The position numbers and the translations under genes were made by a program. A model generated the notes under the pieces. It saw nothing but the letters and a program-made list of their open reading frames with translations, was not told the origin of the DNA and made no database searches. Shown piece after piece: positions 36,928-49,072 of a DNA stretch of 64,000 nt; the stretch's first letter is position 1; each line of letters opens with the position of its first letter. The stretch spans positions 9,013,863-9,077,862 of the forward strand of contig OZ234496.1 of assembly GCA_965153455.1 (NCBI GenBank). The letters run 5' to 3'. Source of the DNA: Sphagnum compactum (Eukaryota > Bryophyta > Sphagnopsida > Sphagnales).

Positions 36928-37280
36928 GCAGATCAAATTGAAAGTAGATGGGATTTAGATGTCTTTGCAGGGAGTAGCTTGGTTGACATGTATTCAAAAT
37001 GTGGGAGTGTTGAAGTTCCTTGGAAACGGGTCATAAAGATGCCATCTCCAGATGTGGTTACTTTGGACGTGTGAAATGCAGGAAAGTGCAGAAGGCACTG
37101 GACTTATGTTGACAAAAGCAATCTAATGGTATGCAGCAAAATTTTGTTACTTTTGTGATGATGCTAAATGCACATGCCAGTGTAGTTGCAGTTGAAGAGG
37201 GCAGGTATGAGCAGCAGATCATTGAAGGTGGTTGCAAGTCTGATGTCATTGTGGGGAATAGCTTGGTGATGTTGGAAAAA
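36928..37280 (+). pseudogene. PPR (PLS-class) relic 2
   Basis: Reads ADQIESRWDLDVFAGSSLVD, then MYSKCGSVEV, MPSPDVVT. After frame changes it continues with KVQKALDLC, stop, QKQSNGMQQNFVTFVMMLNA, HASVVAVEEGR, then IIEGGCKSDVIVGNSLV. About three consecutive repeat units of the same subfamily as the relic at 34831 can be recognised. At least two frameshifts and one TGA interrupt it. It stops abruptly near 37275 where AT-rich DNA begins, which suggests truncation by an insertion or deletion. Confidence 0.87.
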
Positions 37281-37284
37281 CTTT

Positions 37285-39390
37285 AATGAGTAGGATTTCA
37301 TGGAGATGATTTTGTAATTTTTAGACCTAAAATGTAAGAGATATTGAGTTTTGAGGGAAAATTTTCATTGAAAATTTAGTAGCAAATGAATTTTAAAATG
37401 GTATCTATAAAACAACAACAACAATAATAATAATAATAATAATGACAGTGAAGACATTCTCAATCCATTTTAGTATGAAATTAAAGAAAATATTGAATTA
37501 TATGTAATTAACATTTGAGGTTAATTAAAAATAAGTAAAAGTATTATATTCAAATTTTTAGCTAATTTGAAAATACTTTAAATTAATGTTTAATTTTTTG
37601 CACATCAAATTTGAAAATTTTCAGAAATTGAATACATTTATGAAATTCAGAATTTGGAAATTACACATCCTTAAAGACATTACATTTGGATTTATAATCC
37701 AAATACAAAATTTTAAATATTACAATTGAATATTTGAAATAAATATTTAAAATTAATCTAAGCTTTATATGTATTTGGATGTCAATATTTTTTCATCGCG
37801 TGATGTTGTGGTTGGATCATTAAAGCCTTGGTGTACGGTTGAGAAGGTAGAGGGTTCAATTTTCTTGTGTTATATGCTAAAAAGTTGACACATGGCATAT
37901 CATAATAATTAAAAAAAAAACTAAATGTAAGACTAGATGTGAGTTTAACAACTATTGGCAGTCCAACTGATTTTAAAAAACAAGAATAATAATATATTTA
38001 TTCATTTTCAAGTAGTCCAATCCAAGAATAGATTCAACAAACCCATGGCAATCAAACAAATCATACCTATGACAATTCTTTGAAAAAAATAAAATAAAAA
38101 TTCATTTATTTATTTGGTCACATAACTATTAAATCAAATTGATATTTTTTGTCAAGTCATCTTACTCCTTCAAACTTAATCAAGTTTATGGCATGAATTA
38201 TTGGTTTGTTTTGATTATAGCCAAAATTGTCCACTATTTGTTACAATTGAAAACTTGATTAAATTCAAGCAAAAAACCAGCATAAAAGCTGGGTGGACTC
38301 AAAAAAAAATGTCATCTAAGAGTATTTTGAATTGAAAATAAAAAATTAGGCCACCATCAATCAAGAATTTAAAAGTAAGATGCATTGAAATTTTCCTACA
38401 ATTTGTTTTTGATATTTACAAATTTTAAATGCCATGATTTTGGTCATTTTTTTCCATTTCAAATTGAAATCTTTAAGTTTTGACATGGACTTTTTAATCA
38501 ATCACATGTTTAGTGATATCTAAAAGGTGGATTATCATTATTTTTTACCAAAAACATAGGGAATAATTAGAGGATTCATAGTTTGATAATTATTATAATT
38601 ACAAGGATTTCAGCTCATATAAAATGTGAACCTTTCAAAATGTCAAAAATGAACCACCTAATTGTGCATTCACCTCTCCATGCCATGTGGTGTTTAGATG
38701 CCCAATGACACTTGTCTTTAACAACTAGAATATTTTTTTGATAACAAATGTCCATTATGATTGAACCCTTATTGTAAACCAAGAGAGACATTAATTTTGA
38801 GTTTACATATTGAGGTGAAAACATATTGTGGTGGACCAAAGGTGACAAATGCAAAGTTCACACATGAGAACATAAATCCCTTTATTAACCCTCTCACATT
38901 TCTGAGCCTTAAATGTTATATTCATCTTTGAATGTTGATGTTTCTATCATAGGGTTTTGAAATGAAATATGGAATTTTTTGGGGGCCTTCTTTTTGGTCC
39001 TAAATGGTTATGTGGAGGAGTGTGCAGCATGGTTATGCTTGTTTTACTTGTTATGTGAAAAGGTTTTTTTTTTTTTTTTGGTTGTGCATGTTTATGCTGT
39101 CCCACACTGGTTTTGGGTTTTTTTCAATGTTTTTTCTTTCAATTTTTTGAGGTTGCATCAGTATGAACATTGGCAGATTGATTTAACAATAAATGGCAAC
39201 ATGTTCTTAGAACTTTGTTTGGGTTTGCATCCATTTCTCTTATGTGACTTTGGTGGCTCGATAGTGTTGTGCCAAATTTGAGTAATTCTATGGCAATTTT
39301 CAGCATCACGAAAGAAGCATTGGAAGAAACACATTGGCGGATTCGATATCACTGTAGCGCAAAGCTTGCAGGTCGGCCGGTTGTGCCATT
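37285..39390. other. AT-rich spacer, no gene seen
   Basis: Contains an (AAT/ACA)n tract near 37410-37445. The remainder is AT-rich with a T-run near 39065-39080. No coding or RNA gene signal. Confidence 0.55.
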
Positions 39391-39396
39391 ATCAGG

Positions 39397-39711
39397 AACT
39401 ACACGTTCTACAATGACTCCTCCAGCACCAACAACTATTAACAAGTAAGCTTCCGAGATGGCAAGTACATTTTAGAGCTAGTTTTAAAAGCAGTAAATGC
39501 ATATGACTTCTATTGCATTGATGACTATGCGGTAAAGCTCTAGGAGGGCTGCTTCACAGGGGTGCTTGGAGACACCATCTTGGTCAGGACTAGGAGTTAG
39601 AAAATTGAGAATTACATATACACTGCTCATGGTTTCTACAAGCTTTTCTACTATGCGTTTAGCTCGAGAAGCGAAGGCAACAAGAGGAAAGGCAAGAGGC
39701 GAACCAGGTGA
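39397..39711 (+). pseudogene. Orphan decayed coding fragment
   Basis: A GC-richer island in AT-rich surroundings reads in one frame for 104 codons with stops at 39439 (TAA), 39541 (TAG), 39598 (TAG) and 39709 (TGA). Recognisable segments are NYTFYND, VSFRDGKYILELVLKAVNAY, DFYCIDDYAVKL, EGCFTGVLGDTILVRTRS and NYIYTAHGFYKLFYYAFSSR. The frame is clearly protein-like (aromatic-rich beta character, basic tail KRKGKRR), but I do not know the family. Every stop could derive from C-to-T change in CAA, CAG or CGA. Confidence 0.5.
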
Positions 39712-40089
39712 CCTGGTGTCGGCCCCTCCTCCTCCCTAAGGTGCCCCTTCTGGACACCTGGCTCATGATCTACGGCTCCAAATTTGAACTTCGTGTTCAT
39801 TCATCAGGAGATTATTCAAGTTCGATTTCTTGATTTCTTGTCAAGACTGAAACCTGCAGTAGCATCTGAAATAACTTTCGGTTGCATAAAGGAGTTCAAA
39901 GGAACCTTGAAAATTTAACTTGACGTGATTTGTGGTGCTCCAAATCTTGGTTGCTTTCAATTCTTGCGCCAGTAATCCATTGCAATGGATTTTGGCACTC
40001 GGGAATTGGGTTTGTCTTTCTTTTTTGCAGGAAGTCTTTTGTCAGGGATTACAGTTGTAGGCAAAGCCACATATTAGAAATACTCTATT

Positions 40090-40157
40090 GCCCCTCATGA
40101 TCGCTTAGGACTTCAAAGAAATAATGCTGTAGGAGGTCCTAAGTGATCATGAGGGGC
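40090..40157. other. Short perfect foldback, 22-bp stem, 24-nt loop
   Basis: The arm 40090-40111 (GCCCCTCATGATCGCTTAGG plus AC) is complementary over all 22 positions to 40136-40157, with one pair being G-U on the + strand. One mismatch further out, a TAT/ATA pair extends it to about 26 bp. The loop is 40112-40135. The family is unknown: it could be a small-RNA hairpin, a foldback transposon remnant or a structured RNA element. It is too regular to be chance in this background. Confidence 0.7.
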
Positions 40158-40298
40158 CATAGATTTGGGGACCTTTTTCAAAGCCCTAGGGTTTTCAGGT
40201 TCCAAGGGACAAGGGGCCATATTTGGCAATCCTTGGTTTGGAGCTTTAATTTTTGAATTTTGAAGGCTTATTGGATGAAGGGCCTTATTTGGGGGTTT

Positions 40299-40385
40299 TC
40301 AGTTTTGAGGTCCTAAAGGTTTAGGGCTTTATTTGTGGTTTTTTAAAATTTTGAGGTCCTAAAGGTTTAGGGCCTTACTTGGGGT
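40299..40385. repeat. 46-bp tandem duplication
   Basis: TTTTGAGGTCCTAAAGGTTT AGGGC occurs at 40303 and 40349, each followed by TTTATTTGTGG or CTTACTTGGGG. The flanking 40158-40290 carries looser variants (GGGGCCATATTTGG). Confidence 0.8.
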
Positions 40386-41599
40386 TATTTGCTTTTGAAG
40401 ACTTAAGGGAGAACAGCCCAAGGTTGGTGATTAAAACCAAGTAGGGCTTTTGAGAGCGTCAATGAAACGTCATCAAATGTTTGCAGATCTTTGAGGAGTG
40501 TTAGTGGAGCATGGAAAAAATGGAACATGGAAAAACATTGGTGGATCATGGAGGAGCATGGATGGAGCATGGGGAGCATTGGTCGAACCTGGAGGAGCAT
40601 TTAGGAATGTTGTCATAACATCATAGATCATCATCATTTAGTTGTTCATTGATCTTAATGGTGTTGGAGACTTGCATTTTGGAGGTTGTTCCGGGACCAA
40701 GGACGAAGGGTTCAATTTTAGTTTCTCATTTGATTGTTTGCCTTTGTATGGTAGATGTTTTTGAGTCTTTCTCTTCTCTCAATTGGTGATGTGTGGGGTT
40801 AGTTTATTTGATGGAGGCTCCTCTCCCTATAGGAGACATGTCCCTTAGTTCCTTTCCCCCACCCATACCCTAGTAAAGGCCCCTTAGCATATTGCCTTTC
40901 CATAAGGACTTCATTATGTAGTTTTGGCCCTTCCGTCCTTCCCTTGTATCATTGCGACTTTTGCTTCAATCCCATCCTATTCAGTTAGGTTGTCGTGAAC
41001 CTTTGGGTCAACCATACTTTCATTGCATGTTGAGAATGTGAGTCAAGCCCCTCCTCATCACAATATCCCATCTTTTAATTGTGGTGTTTTATTTACTTGT
41101 TTTAGCTTCACATGCCATTAGAGGCAATGTTAGGCTTTGCGGGTTAATTCTTCAAGTGGTGGTGATGATGCCCCATCCTTCCAAGCCCCTTGCCCCTTTT
41201 AGTAGCTTGGGTGTGGATATTGAGTTTAGATCCCCTTGGAACTTTTTTGTTGGGGTTCCCCAAGCTTCAAGTATATTCACACATCTTAATTTTTTTAAGG
41301 TGAAAGGTGTAGTTGACATTCAAATTTCCTTTAGATCACATAGTGCGAAATGTAAACGATGTTGTTGCATGATATCTTTTTCTATTCTTTGCCTAATGAT
41401 GTCGTCTTTTGGATGCTTGAAGGAGGAAGGCTGGGCATAGAGAAACTAGGATTTAGTTATGGAGGTTTCTTTTGGGCTATTGGGAGGAGCTTTAAGCAGA
41501 ACATTTGTTGCATGCACAAGCTTTAACAATTGTTTTACCATTGGTCCCCCCTTGTTTAAATGGTGATTTTCCTTAGAAGGCCCCATCCCTTTCTTCCCA

Positions 41600-42795
41600 C
41601 TTGGGGCCCCATTGTTTTTGTTGGAGTTTAGTTTCAAGCCGAGTAGGTGAATATGTTCATGTTGCAAAGGCCTTTGCCCCCTTGGCTATAGTTTCGGCCT
41701 CTTTAGACACCATTGTTTCTTTGCAAGCTTTTCATTTTTCATATTCATCTTTTGTATGCTTAGATTATTTCATGGAGTTCCAATTATAAACATATTTGGA
41801 TTTTTCTTTAAACATATTTAGGTCGACATTCATTCATTCAATTCAACTTTCAGTTGGTGGGCCTTTAGGCATGGTATTTGAACATTTCTGAGATTTATTT
41901 GACCTGGAGGACTCAACTAGTGGTTTTTCCTAATTAATCTTGGTTTGCTTTTATGTTGATGTAAGGTGTATCCTTGGGAGTATAGCCAAAGCCCTTAGTG
42001 CTATGAAGCTATTAACTTTAGCTATCCTTTTGGTGGCATTCGACCAATAGCAGTAAGTAAGGTTCTATATTAGTTGGTGAATAGGATCTTTTACTTTTAG
42101 TTTCATAATGCATTTTAGCCCACTTGCTTTTCACCAGTTTGGGGTTGTAATTTAGGGTCGTAATTAAAGGAGGTTTGTGAGGTGGTGCATAATATTCGGG
42201 TAACTTTAGATGTTCACCTTAATTAAATGGTGTTGCAAATAGACATTTTAATCTCGTAGGATTATATTCTAGAAGTTGCATGTTGTAGGTGGGCAATTAT
42301 TGCAACTCATACCTTTCATTCGTTCTTTTTATGCCCCATAATTCCTTTTGTTTTTTAGTCACCACTCCTTTCAAAGCGATTTGTCTGTTATTTAATCTTC
42401 CATTGGCACTAATCAGAGGGATATTTTAGGGGTCCTCTTTTTACTTTAACTAATTTCCATGCGCTTCGTAATTCCATTGGCCTTTTCTCGTCTTATTTCC
42501 TTCCATTGTAGATACACTCACATCATTGGGCCTATTTCAATTGTATCTCAAGTTTTTCATTAATTTTCTTCCAAATTAAATTTGGTAGGCTTTGTAGTTT
42601 AGCCCTGTAAATGTGCTACTTGGTTTTTTTGGGGTTGCCTTTAGGGTTTTTGCCTCCATTAAGTTTCAATATCTTTGTTGGAGGCATTAGAGTTTGGGGT
42701 GTTCCTTTGGATGCCTTTCCAAAGCACATAAAGGGTGAGCCATTTTTGTTAAAAAAGGTGATGTATTATAGTACGAAGTAAGCTAAAATCTTGAT
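41600..42795 (+). mobile_element. Decayed reverse transcriptase, fragment A (palm/fingers)
   Basis: The + strand keeps reverse-transcriptase blocks of a non-LTR-type plant element in order: SIAKALSAMK (about 41974), GGIRPIAVSK (about 42030), HQFGVV, GGQLLQLIPFIRSFYA (about 42285), a remnant of GDPLG-PLF (about 42420) with FHALRNSIG, then THIIGPISIVSQVF and FSSKLNLVGFVV, PCKCATW (42515-42620). The catalytic acidic motif, normally (I/V)(A/V)DD before THIIGP, is hit by a one-base deletion at 42511-42514. Stops are almost all TAG or TGA at Gln or Arg positions. The protein is dead. The segment before 41970 (for example SASLDTIVSLQAFHFSYSSF) probably belongs to the same element but has no clear domain. 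Confidence 0.75.
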
Positions 42796-44262
42796 GGCAT
42801 CCTTTGGTTATTTTAAACACAAGTAAAAACCTTAAAAATTTGCACAACAACATTTTTGAATTCAAAACTCATTTTGAGTCAAAATTAATTTCAATCCAAG
42901 GATTATATGAGGAGGATTGAATAAAATCAACGCACATAGAATATATAACTTAGTTTTTCAGCGGCCATAAGGCCTCATGTTTATGATTCATGAAACATTA
43001 CCAAACAAAAAAAAATTGAAAAAAAATGCAATGCTCATCTATAAAATCTCTTCCTCTTTGATATGGTAGTGGTTTTTTCTTGAAAATAAGATATTATTAT
43101 GCATTCATTATTGATTTTTATTTATTTTTGAATGAAATTGCATCCAAAAACTTTAAATTTTTTAATTGTTCTAGATTTAATTCATGTATATCAATATCAT
43201 ACACCATAAAAAAATTCACCCAAGAATTTCATTCACAACTTTAGTTTTGAAATATATATTCAAATTTCAAACTTTGTGACAAATATTATTTTGTCATGAA
43301 TATATTCCATACGTTCAAAATCTTCAATGTTTATTGAATGTTTCAAAATAATTGATTAGATGAAATCTGAAGCTGATCAAATATATTTAAAACAAGCAAA
43401 AATAATTCAAGATGTGATGTCCATACATTAACAAAAAAATTAATTGTATAAAGATTATGTGTGACTATAATTTTGGGGGCATTTAGTGTGGTTTCACCCT
43501 TTTTTTCGCATCTTTTTTTTCCCAAAATGTTTCGGATGATGATGTTTAGCACATAAGGGTGAATGCAAGGTATGGTGGTTCATTTTTGGAATCACATTAA
43601 CAAAGTTTTGCAAGGTGCTTTGTGTTTAAGTATTTATGATGAATAATTTAATATTAAATACATTAAATGATGACTCATTCTAAACTAATAATTTAATTAT
43701 GAAAACATTTGCACAATTATTTTTTGAGAATAATGCATTCATTATGAATAGTGGATTTGTGACATGAAAAATATGGACTAATCAATTGACTGGATTGTTA
43801 AGAAATTCAAGAATTCATATTGAATTCCATTCCAAATTGTTTATAATGACTAACCAGGGGTTGAAAAATGAAATCATAAAGTTAAATGGTAATTATGAAC
43901 TTTTGAAGGGTCAAAATTGAACTTTATTTTCAAAAGTACTTTCGAAATGAGTTTTTTTTTGTTTGTCAATTTTTTTGTGCCCAATGGGTACGTAATTAAA
44001 ATATCGAAATGGGTTTTTTTTCTTAAAGACTTCATGGGTTTGTGTCTTTGGATTTTCAAATTAATTTCACCCTACCAGCTAATAGAAAATATTTTAAATA
44101 TGGGGTTTGACCTAGTTTTAAGAGGTTTCGTAAGGGATTAAAACTTTAATCATCAAAGATTACATTAATGAAATCTTAGAAACCATATCCATATGGATCA
44201 TCATAAAAACTTGTTTGTGATTTTTGTGAGTGTTGTGTCTGCCTAGAATGAACCATTAGACA
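42796..44262. other. AT-rich DNA between two RT fragments
   Basis: About 1.5 kb of AT-rich sequence without coding character separates the two fragments. Both sides of it contain versions of the same RT segment (GILWLF near 42796; LGDL-stop-VAFGIL near 44300), so it is either an insertion or the junction of two independent copies. Confidence 0.5.
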
Positions 44263-45567
44263 ATGCATACACCCATAAATTCCTTTCTTAGGTTAGGGGA
44301 TTTGTAAGTGGCATTTGGGATTCTCACTCATTGTTTTGCCTAAAAGCCTTATTACATTCTTCATTCTTTCCCTTCCATTCTTGGATTTTCAACACTAGTT
44401 AACCTCTTTTGATTCGACCTTCATTTGTGTATTTGGAAAACTTTTAGCGCCATGTTTTTTGGAGTGTTTAGAGGCTCACCTAGTTTGTTGGCAAGTTTTC
44501 TTTCCCATCTTTAGAGGTGGGATAGGTTTTGTCTTTGTGAAAATTATCATCCCAACAGCCTACTTGGGGAATTAGGGTTTATCGTGTAAATCATCGCATC
44601 TAGATTTTTGTAGGAATGCTGCCCATTTTTATTGGGGATTATAAAGGCTAGTAATTTAGTTCTATTTCCATTCTAGGCTTACCTTCAGTGGGCTCATGAC
44701 CTCTTACCTCTAATTGCTCAAGTTTCCAGCCATTTGAACAAATGTAGGAGAAAGGAATAAGCTAAGATCTTGTGCAGGCCCATGTTTGAATGCTTAACTT
44801 TCTACCCAACAAGTCATCCCATCTTTTAGGATGGCTTCTAACATTTTTCCATAACATTACACACCAAATTGGGCTTCCCCCATTCTACAACTCAAGGCCT
44901 TTTTCAATGCATATACGGCCAACCCAGATATTCAACAAGGATAAGTTTATTTCATTATGTTCATGGGGGAGAACCCATTGTCATACATGATGTAATTTAT
45001 GATGCTTTAGCCTCCAATTCTAGGGATGATAGGTTCCATGTTTTGTGCAAGCAAATTCATGTTCTCCCAATGCCATCTCTTTAATCATTGTGGTGACAAG
45101 TGAATATTGTGCTTATAACAAATAACATTCACACTTTGGCAGATGTAATCATTGCTAACCCGATCATGTGTAGATCTTATTTCATGAGCCACCTTTTTTT
45201 TTAAGGAGTGGTCATGATGATTGCAATTTGAGCAAAGGTTGTGTCATATTACGACTAACACTTTTAGAATGATTTCATCTTTTTCACAATAGAGATATTT
45301 GGATGTTTACACCATGTTGATGACTTCTTTTATTAATGTGCTAACATGGTATAGTTAGTGAATGGTTATAGAGGTTTTCCTCTTTCAATTTTATGTTCAT
45401 TCTATAAGCAAAGGGTGTTGGTGGCTTTCCAAAAAGTTCAAGTTGTCACTATTTTGCAATGGGTAGTTGTGATAGCAGGAAAGGCCTTTTGTAGGCTAGA
45501 TGTTATTTTAGGTTTTTTGCCTATCTCCTTGCACAATTTGCTTTGTGCTACTGGTGATGGGTTTTGA
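44263..45567 (+). mobile_element. Decayed reverse transcriptase, fragment B (C-terminal part)
   Basis: Continues the same family in order: LGDL, stop, VAFGILTHCFA, stop, KPYYILHSFPSILGFS (44296-44390); GGIGFVFV and PTAYLGN (44515-44570); WAHDLLPLIAQVSSHL (about 44690); RPMFECLTFYPTSHPIF (about 44780); LFHYVHGGEPIVIHDVIYDA (about 44945); HVLCKQIHVLPMPS; HTLADVIIANP (about 45133); FFTIEIFGCLHH; then CANMV, GFPLSILCSFYKQRVLVAFQ and DVILGFLPISLHNLLCATGD, a typical terminus. The zinc-knuckle-like HYVHGG region and a DUF-like tail are family features known from memory. Numerous TAG, TAA and TGA stops show it is inactive. Confidence 0.78.
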
Positions 45568-45979
45568 TTTTTAAATATCTCCTCTTAGGTTCCCCATTCT
45601 ACTTTCTTCGCTTCTAGGTGTGGTCTTTTGTTTGGACTTCAATCCTTTCTTTGTTTAATAATTTCTTTTTTCTTCTCTTGTTCCCTTGCCGGATGTTTTT
45701 CGTCGTTTTGAACTTAACAGTTTTCAAAGAGATTGAAAATACTTACCATTAACATGGTTTCATATTTTGAATAGCATTAGTGCTACTTTTCCTTTACCTT
45801 AAATAGTATGGTCAAATCAATCAAACCCTATGATAGAACCATGTAATCCTATATGCTGAACATGGTCGATGGAAAAATGCATCAGACAGAGCTCATTGCA
45901 AGGTGTTTAGTGTCTCCCCGTTCTTAATACTTACCAATATTCCATGGGTACCCACTTTGGCATGTAAAAACTGATGGTT

Positions 45980-46445
45980 TTGATTCTAACTAGTAAGAAT
46001 TGGATTTGAATCAGAACTGGACTCCTATTCTTTTGAAAGACTGAGTTGGATTCTTGGTTCTATTTATGTGTGAAACTGGAACTAGGGCAGAATTGCTTAT
46101 CACCAAACACATACTTATATTATCATCAAACACTTTTCAATATTTTCCTCATTCCTTAACCAAACCTAGCATACATTTTGTTGAAAAATAATAGGGATAG
46201 AATGGGGGGTCAATCAGTGGCAAACTAGTAGTTAACTGTCAGTTCTGGTCCTGGTTAGTAAGAATTGGAACCAAATAGGACCTTTTTAGAATTGGACCTG
46301 GAATTGAAACCAGAATTTTGTTTTTGAAAAAATGAATGTGGAACCAGATTCTTAGTTCTATTTATGTGTGGAATTTGGGACTAGAATTGAGACACTTCTG
46401 ATTTTCTTTTTGAAACTGGAACTGAAGGTTTAGACCATAAAACTA
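45980..46445. repeat. Degenerate direct repeat, about 290 bp apart
   Basis: TAGTAAGAATTGGA occurs at about 45992 and 46257, and TTCTATTTATGTGTG at about 46058 and 46357, within longer AACTGGAACT-rich sequence. A related GGTTCTNNA-rich tract lies at 56140-56760. Confidence 0.6.
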
Positions 46446-46685
46446 AAGAACCATCTCACACTGCTACTTACCCTGCACATATCACGTTTGAGATTTTTCT
46501 AGTTTCTCATTCCTTTTTTTTGGGGTCTTGGCAACACAAAATTTGAACTATAATTTACTATTTTAATTTCTGCCTTGACGGATTCATTGTATGTAGACAA
46601 GTTTTGCTTCCAAAGATTCTGTTCTCATGGCTTCATGGACAAACAAACAGTTTAAAATTAATCCATTTAAAGTGTGAAAAATGTT

Positions 46686-46775
46686 CCATTTTTCCTTCAA
46701 GGAAAGGTGGAAAGGCCACATTAGATTTCTCCATTTTTCCTTCAAGGAAAGGTGGAAAAGCCACATTAGATTTTT
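46686..46775. repeat. 45-bp tandem duplication
   Basis: CCATTTTTCCTTCAAGGAAA begins at 46686 and 46731, each continuing GGTGGAAARGCCACATTAGA. The two copies differ at about two positions, so it is recent. The unit contains the near-palindrome TTTTCCTTCAAGGAAA. Confidence 0.95.
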
Positions 46776-49072
46776 CCACTTTTGCCTTCTTTGTTGCAAG
46801 AAAAACTGGGATGAGAGAGCCTCAATCTCAGGTACCCTGAACCTGGTCCTTCTGCTCCTTTTAGTAGGCAAAGCTAAAAACAAATCCTCCTTCTCACTTC
46901 TCAAAGAAGCCAAGAGACGTGGGTAACAGTACTACTTTGGAAGCGATTAAAAAGGAACCTTATCCAATGAGCTGCTGGCTATCACCATAAGCGGGGTAAG
47001 ATGCCCATGCCCCATATATTCCCCATAGGGCAAGCTGGCCACCAGAGCCAGCATAATAGGTAGTAGAAAAGTCATTTGCCTCACATAAATGATTTTGGAC
47101 TATTATACTAAATTTTGAAAAGGAGACTTGAAACTTGATCATATAAAATTATGGACAATTATGAAAAAGGACAGATGTTGGATGCTGAAATGAACACAAT
47201 GACAATAAAAATCAATTCGATGTGATTTTTTTTTGCAATTTGAAAACCTCAAATTCTTGGTTTTGTTTTGATTCGTGACTGGGAGTGGGTGACCCGTCCT
47301 GGTGCCCAAATTGTTTGTGGTTTCCTTTCTAGGATGGATTTTGTCTATTTGATGATGTTTTTTAGACCTAAAGAGTTACATAATATGTCCTCAAAATCAT
47401 TTAAAGTAACAAACTGTCCAGTTTTTCTACTTTTTGAAAAATTTATGGGTGGTGGTTCTTTGTATAAAAAAGTGTGAGTGAGTATCTCTGGGGAATTTGA
47501 ATTTTCTTTGTTCACACATGAATGACCAAAGTAATGAATTGTTTGTTTTATCTTTCTGGTTAAAATGAAATTATGATTTTCGAGCACATTTGACGATGGC
47601 TGTTGCACCAAAATAGAAAATAGTGTTTACTAAAAGATAAAACGAAATGTGAATTTGGTGAAAGTCCATTACAAAAATGCTTTTTTCAACAAGTTTCAAG
47701 ATCAACAATAACATACAATCTGAAACCTAAAATAAAACTCAAAACCTAAAAAAAAAATTAACTCACACATCAAAACTCTGTTTCCATTTGCTGCAATCCT
47801 ACATTCAGGCAGACCTAAACTACAATCAGTGAAAGCTATTTCTCAATGACAAGTACAAACAACATATATTCTCATATTGTCAAATAATACAAAAAGATAG
47901 GTAAAAACCTTTTTCTGAAGGTAAAAACCTTGTCCAAGGAACATCCCCAGGCCTTGGGTGAACCAACACCCTCACTCGTACCATGGTTAATTCTGCTAGG
48001 CAAGCAATCACTGACCAGGTAGGGTGAGTCTTACTTAGTCTGGTAGAATTGGCCACCAGGAGCTCGTTCCCTTGTTCCCTAGGGGAATGTGTTAGAAGTC
48101 AGAATAACTCCATGATTGGCAGGGCTCCTTCGACAGCCAATGAATCCTGGAGAAATGCGCCACTGGGAGAGCCAAATCGCCCACCTTCGATTTACTACAA
48201 GAAGGCAAGGTTACTCGTGTACTTAAAATGGGTGTTCTTTCCACAACATTTAGATGTAAAAACCATGCAAACATGAAGAGTAAATGGGACTAGTTGGAAT
48301 CTAAATGCATTTCAAGAGCATATGATAAGATATTTGTTCAAGGTGATTATTGTAATGAACACAAATAAAACACCAAAAGCAAATATATTCAATAGTTAGT
48401 CTCTGAAATTTGAACAAATCTATCATAACCACAGACATTGTAGACTATAGGCATGCACATATGATATACAATGATTTTGACAAACACTTTCTTTTCATTT
48501 GCTTCATAACAATTACACTTCCCTAGGTAATGGTAAACCTAAAATATATGTTAGGCACATAGAATAAACATAAGGTAATTTTGAAATATTTACCAATTGG
48601 GCAAGATAAATAAAGAGTAACAAAAAACAATTACTAGTCAGGTAAGGTATGTATTTATGCTATTATATATTGATAAGTATATCAAGATAGTTAATTTACC
48701 CTCCCAGATTTGGATATTACACCTACTTCCTAAGATTAGGAGGCAGTATTTATTAATCTTGTTGACATTCCCTCCCAACTCTTAAAGGTCTATATCTAAC
48801 ATCCCTTCTCTCCTATCTCATGATGTACCTAAGTTTTTGTTCTTTTGAAGGCAACAATAGACTTGACTAATAGGATATTGGCAACACCACAAAGTCAAGC
48901 CTAGTAATAGAGAACACAACATAACTTTCACCCACTCATCAATTGGTTTGAACTTTGAACATGGAACCTTCGTGATACCAAATAAAGGCTATCCATTGAG
49001 CCATCATCCCTTGGGGGCAAGGATTTTTCTATGTTTTAAGTCTTAAGATAATCTTCCTGTTGTGCTTTACTG

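Larger units (their letters stand above)
39712..41590. other. Spacer with foldback; possible 5' part of reverse-transcriptase element
   Basis: Besides the foldback and the 46-bp duplication, a triplicated GGAGCATGGA-type phrase occurs at 40505-40595. From about 40860 the + strand becomes T-rich in the manner of the decayed element downstream (for example, the 119-codon frame 41081-41440), so it may be that element's upstream part, but I cannot align it to a domain. Confidence 0.35.
45568..49070. other. No gene assigned
   Basis: Holds the repeats above, a Gly/Tyr/Ala-rich - strand frame at about 46965-47085, and a GC-richer segment at 47930-48290 that looks like an old repeat copy. No domain is recognised. 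A GGTTTGAACTTTGAACATGG phrase near 48946 may be another copy of the dispersed GGGTTTGAACC family. Confidence 0.45.

Noticed and set aside
46584-46913. 109-codon - strand frame
   Set aside because: Its middle is the 45-bp tandem duplication read as protein; no conserved domain.
46960-47142. Gly/Tyr/Ala-rich - strand frame resembling the tail of an RNA-binding protein
   Set aside because: Only about 35 informative residues, no upstream RRM or KH domain; too little to call.
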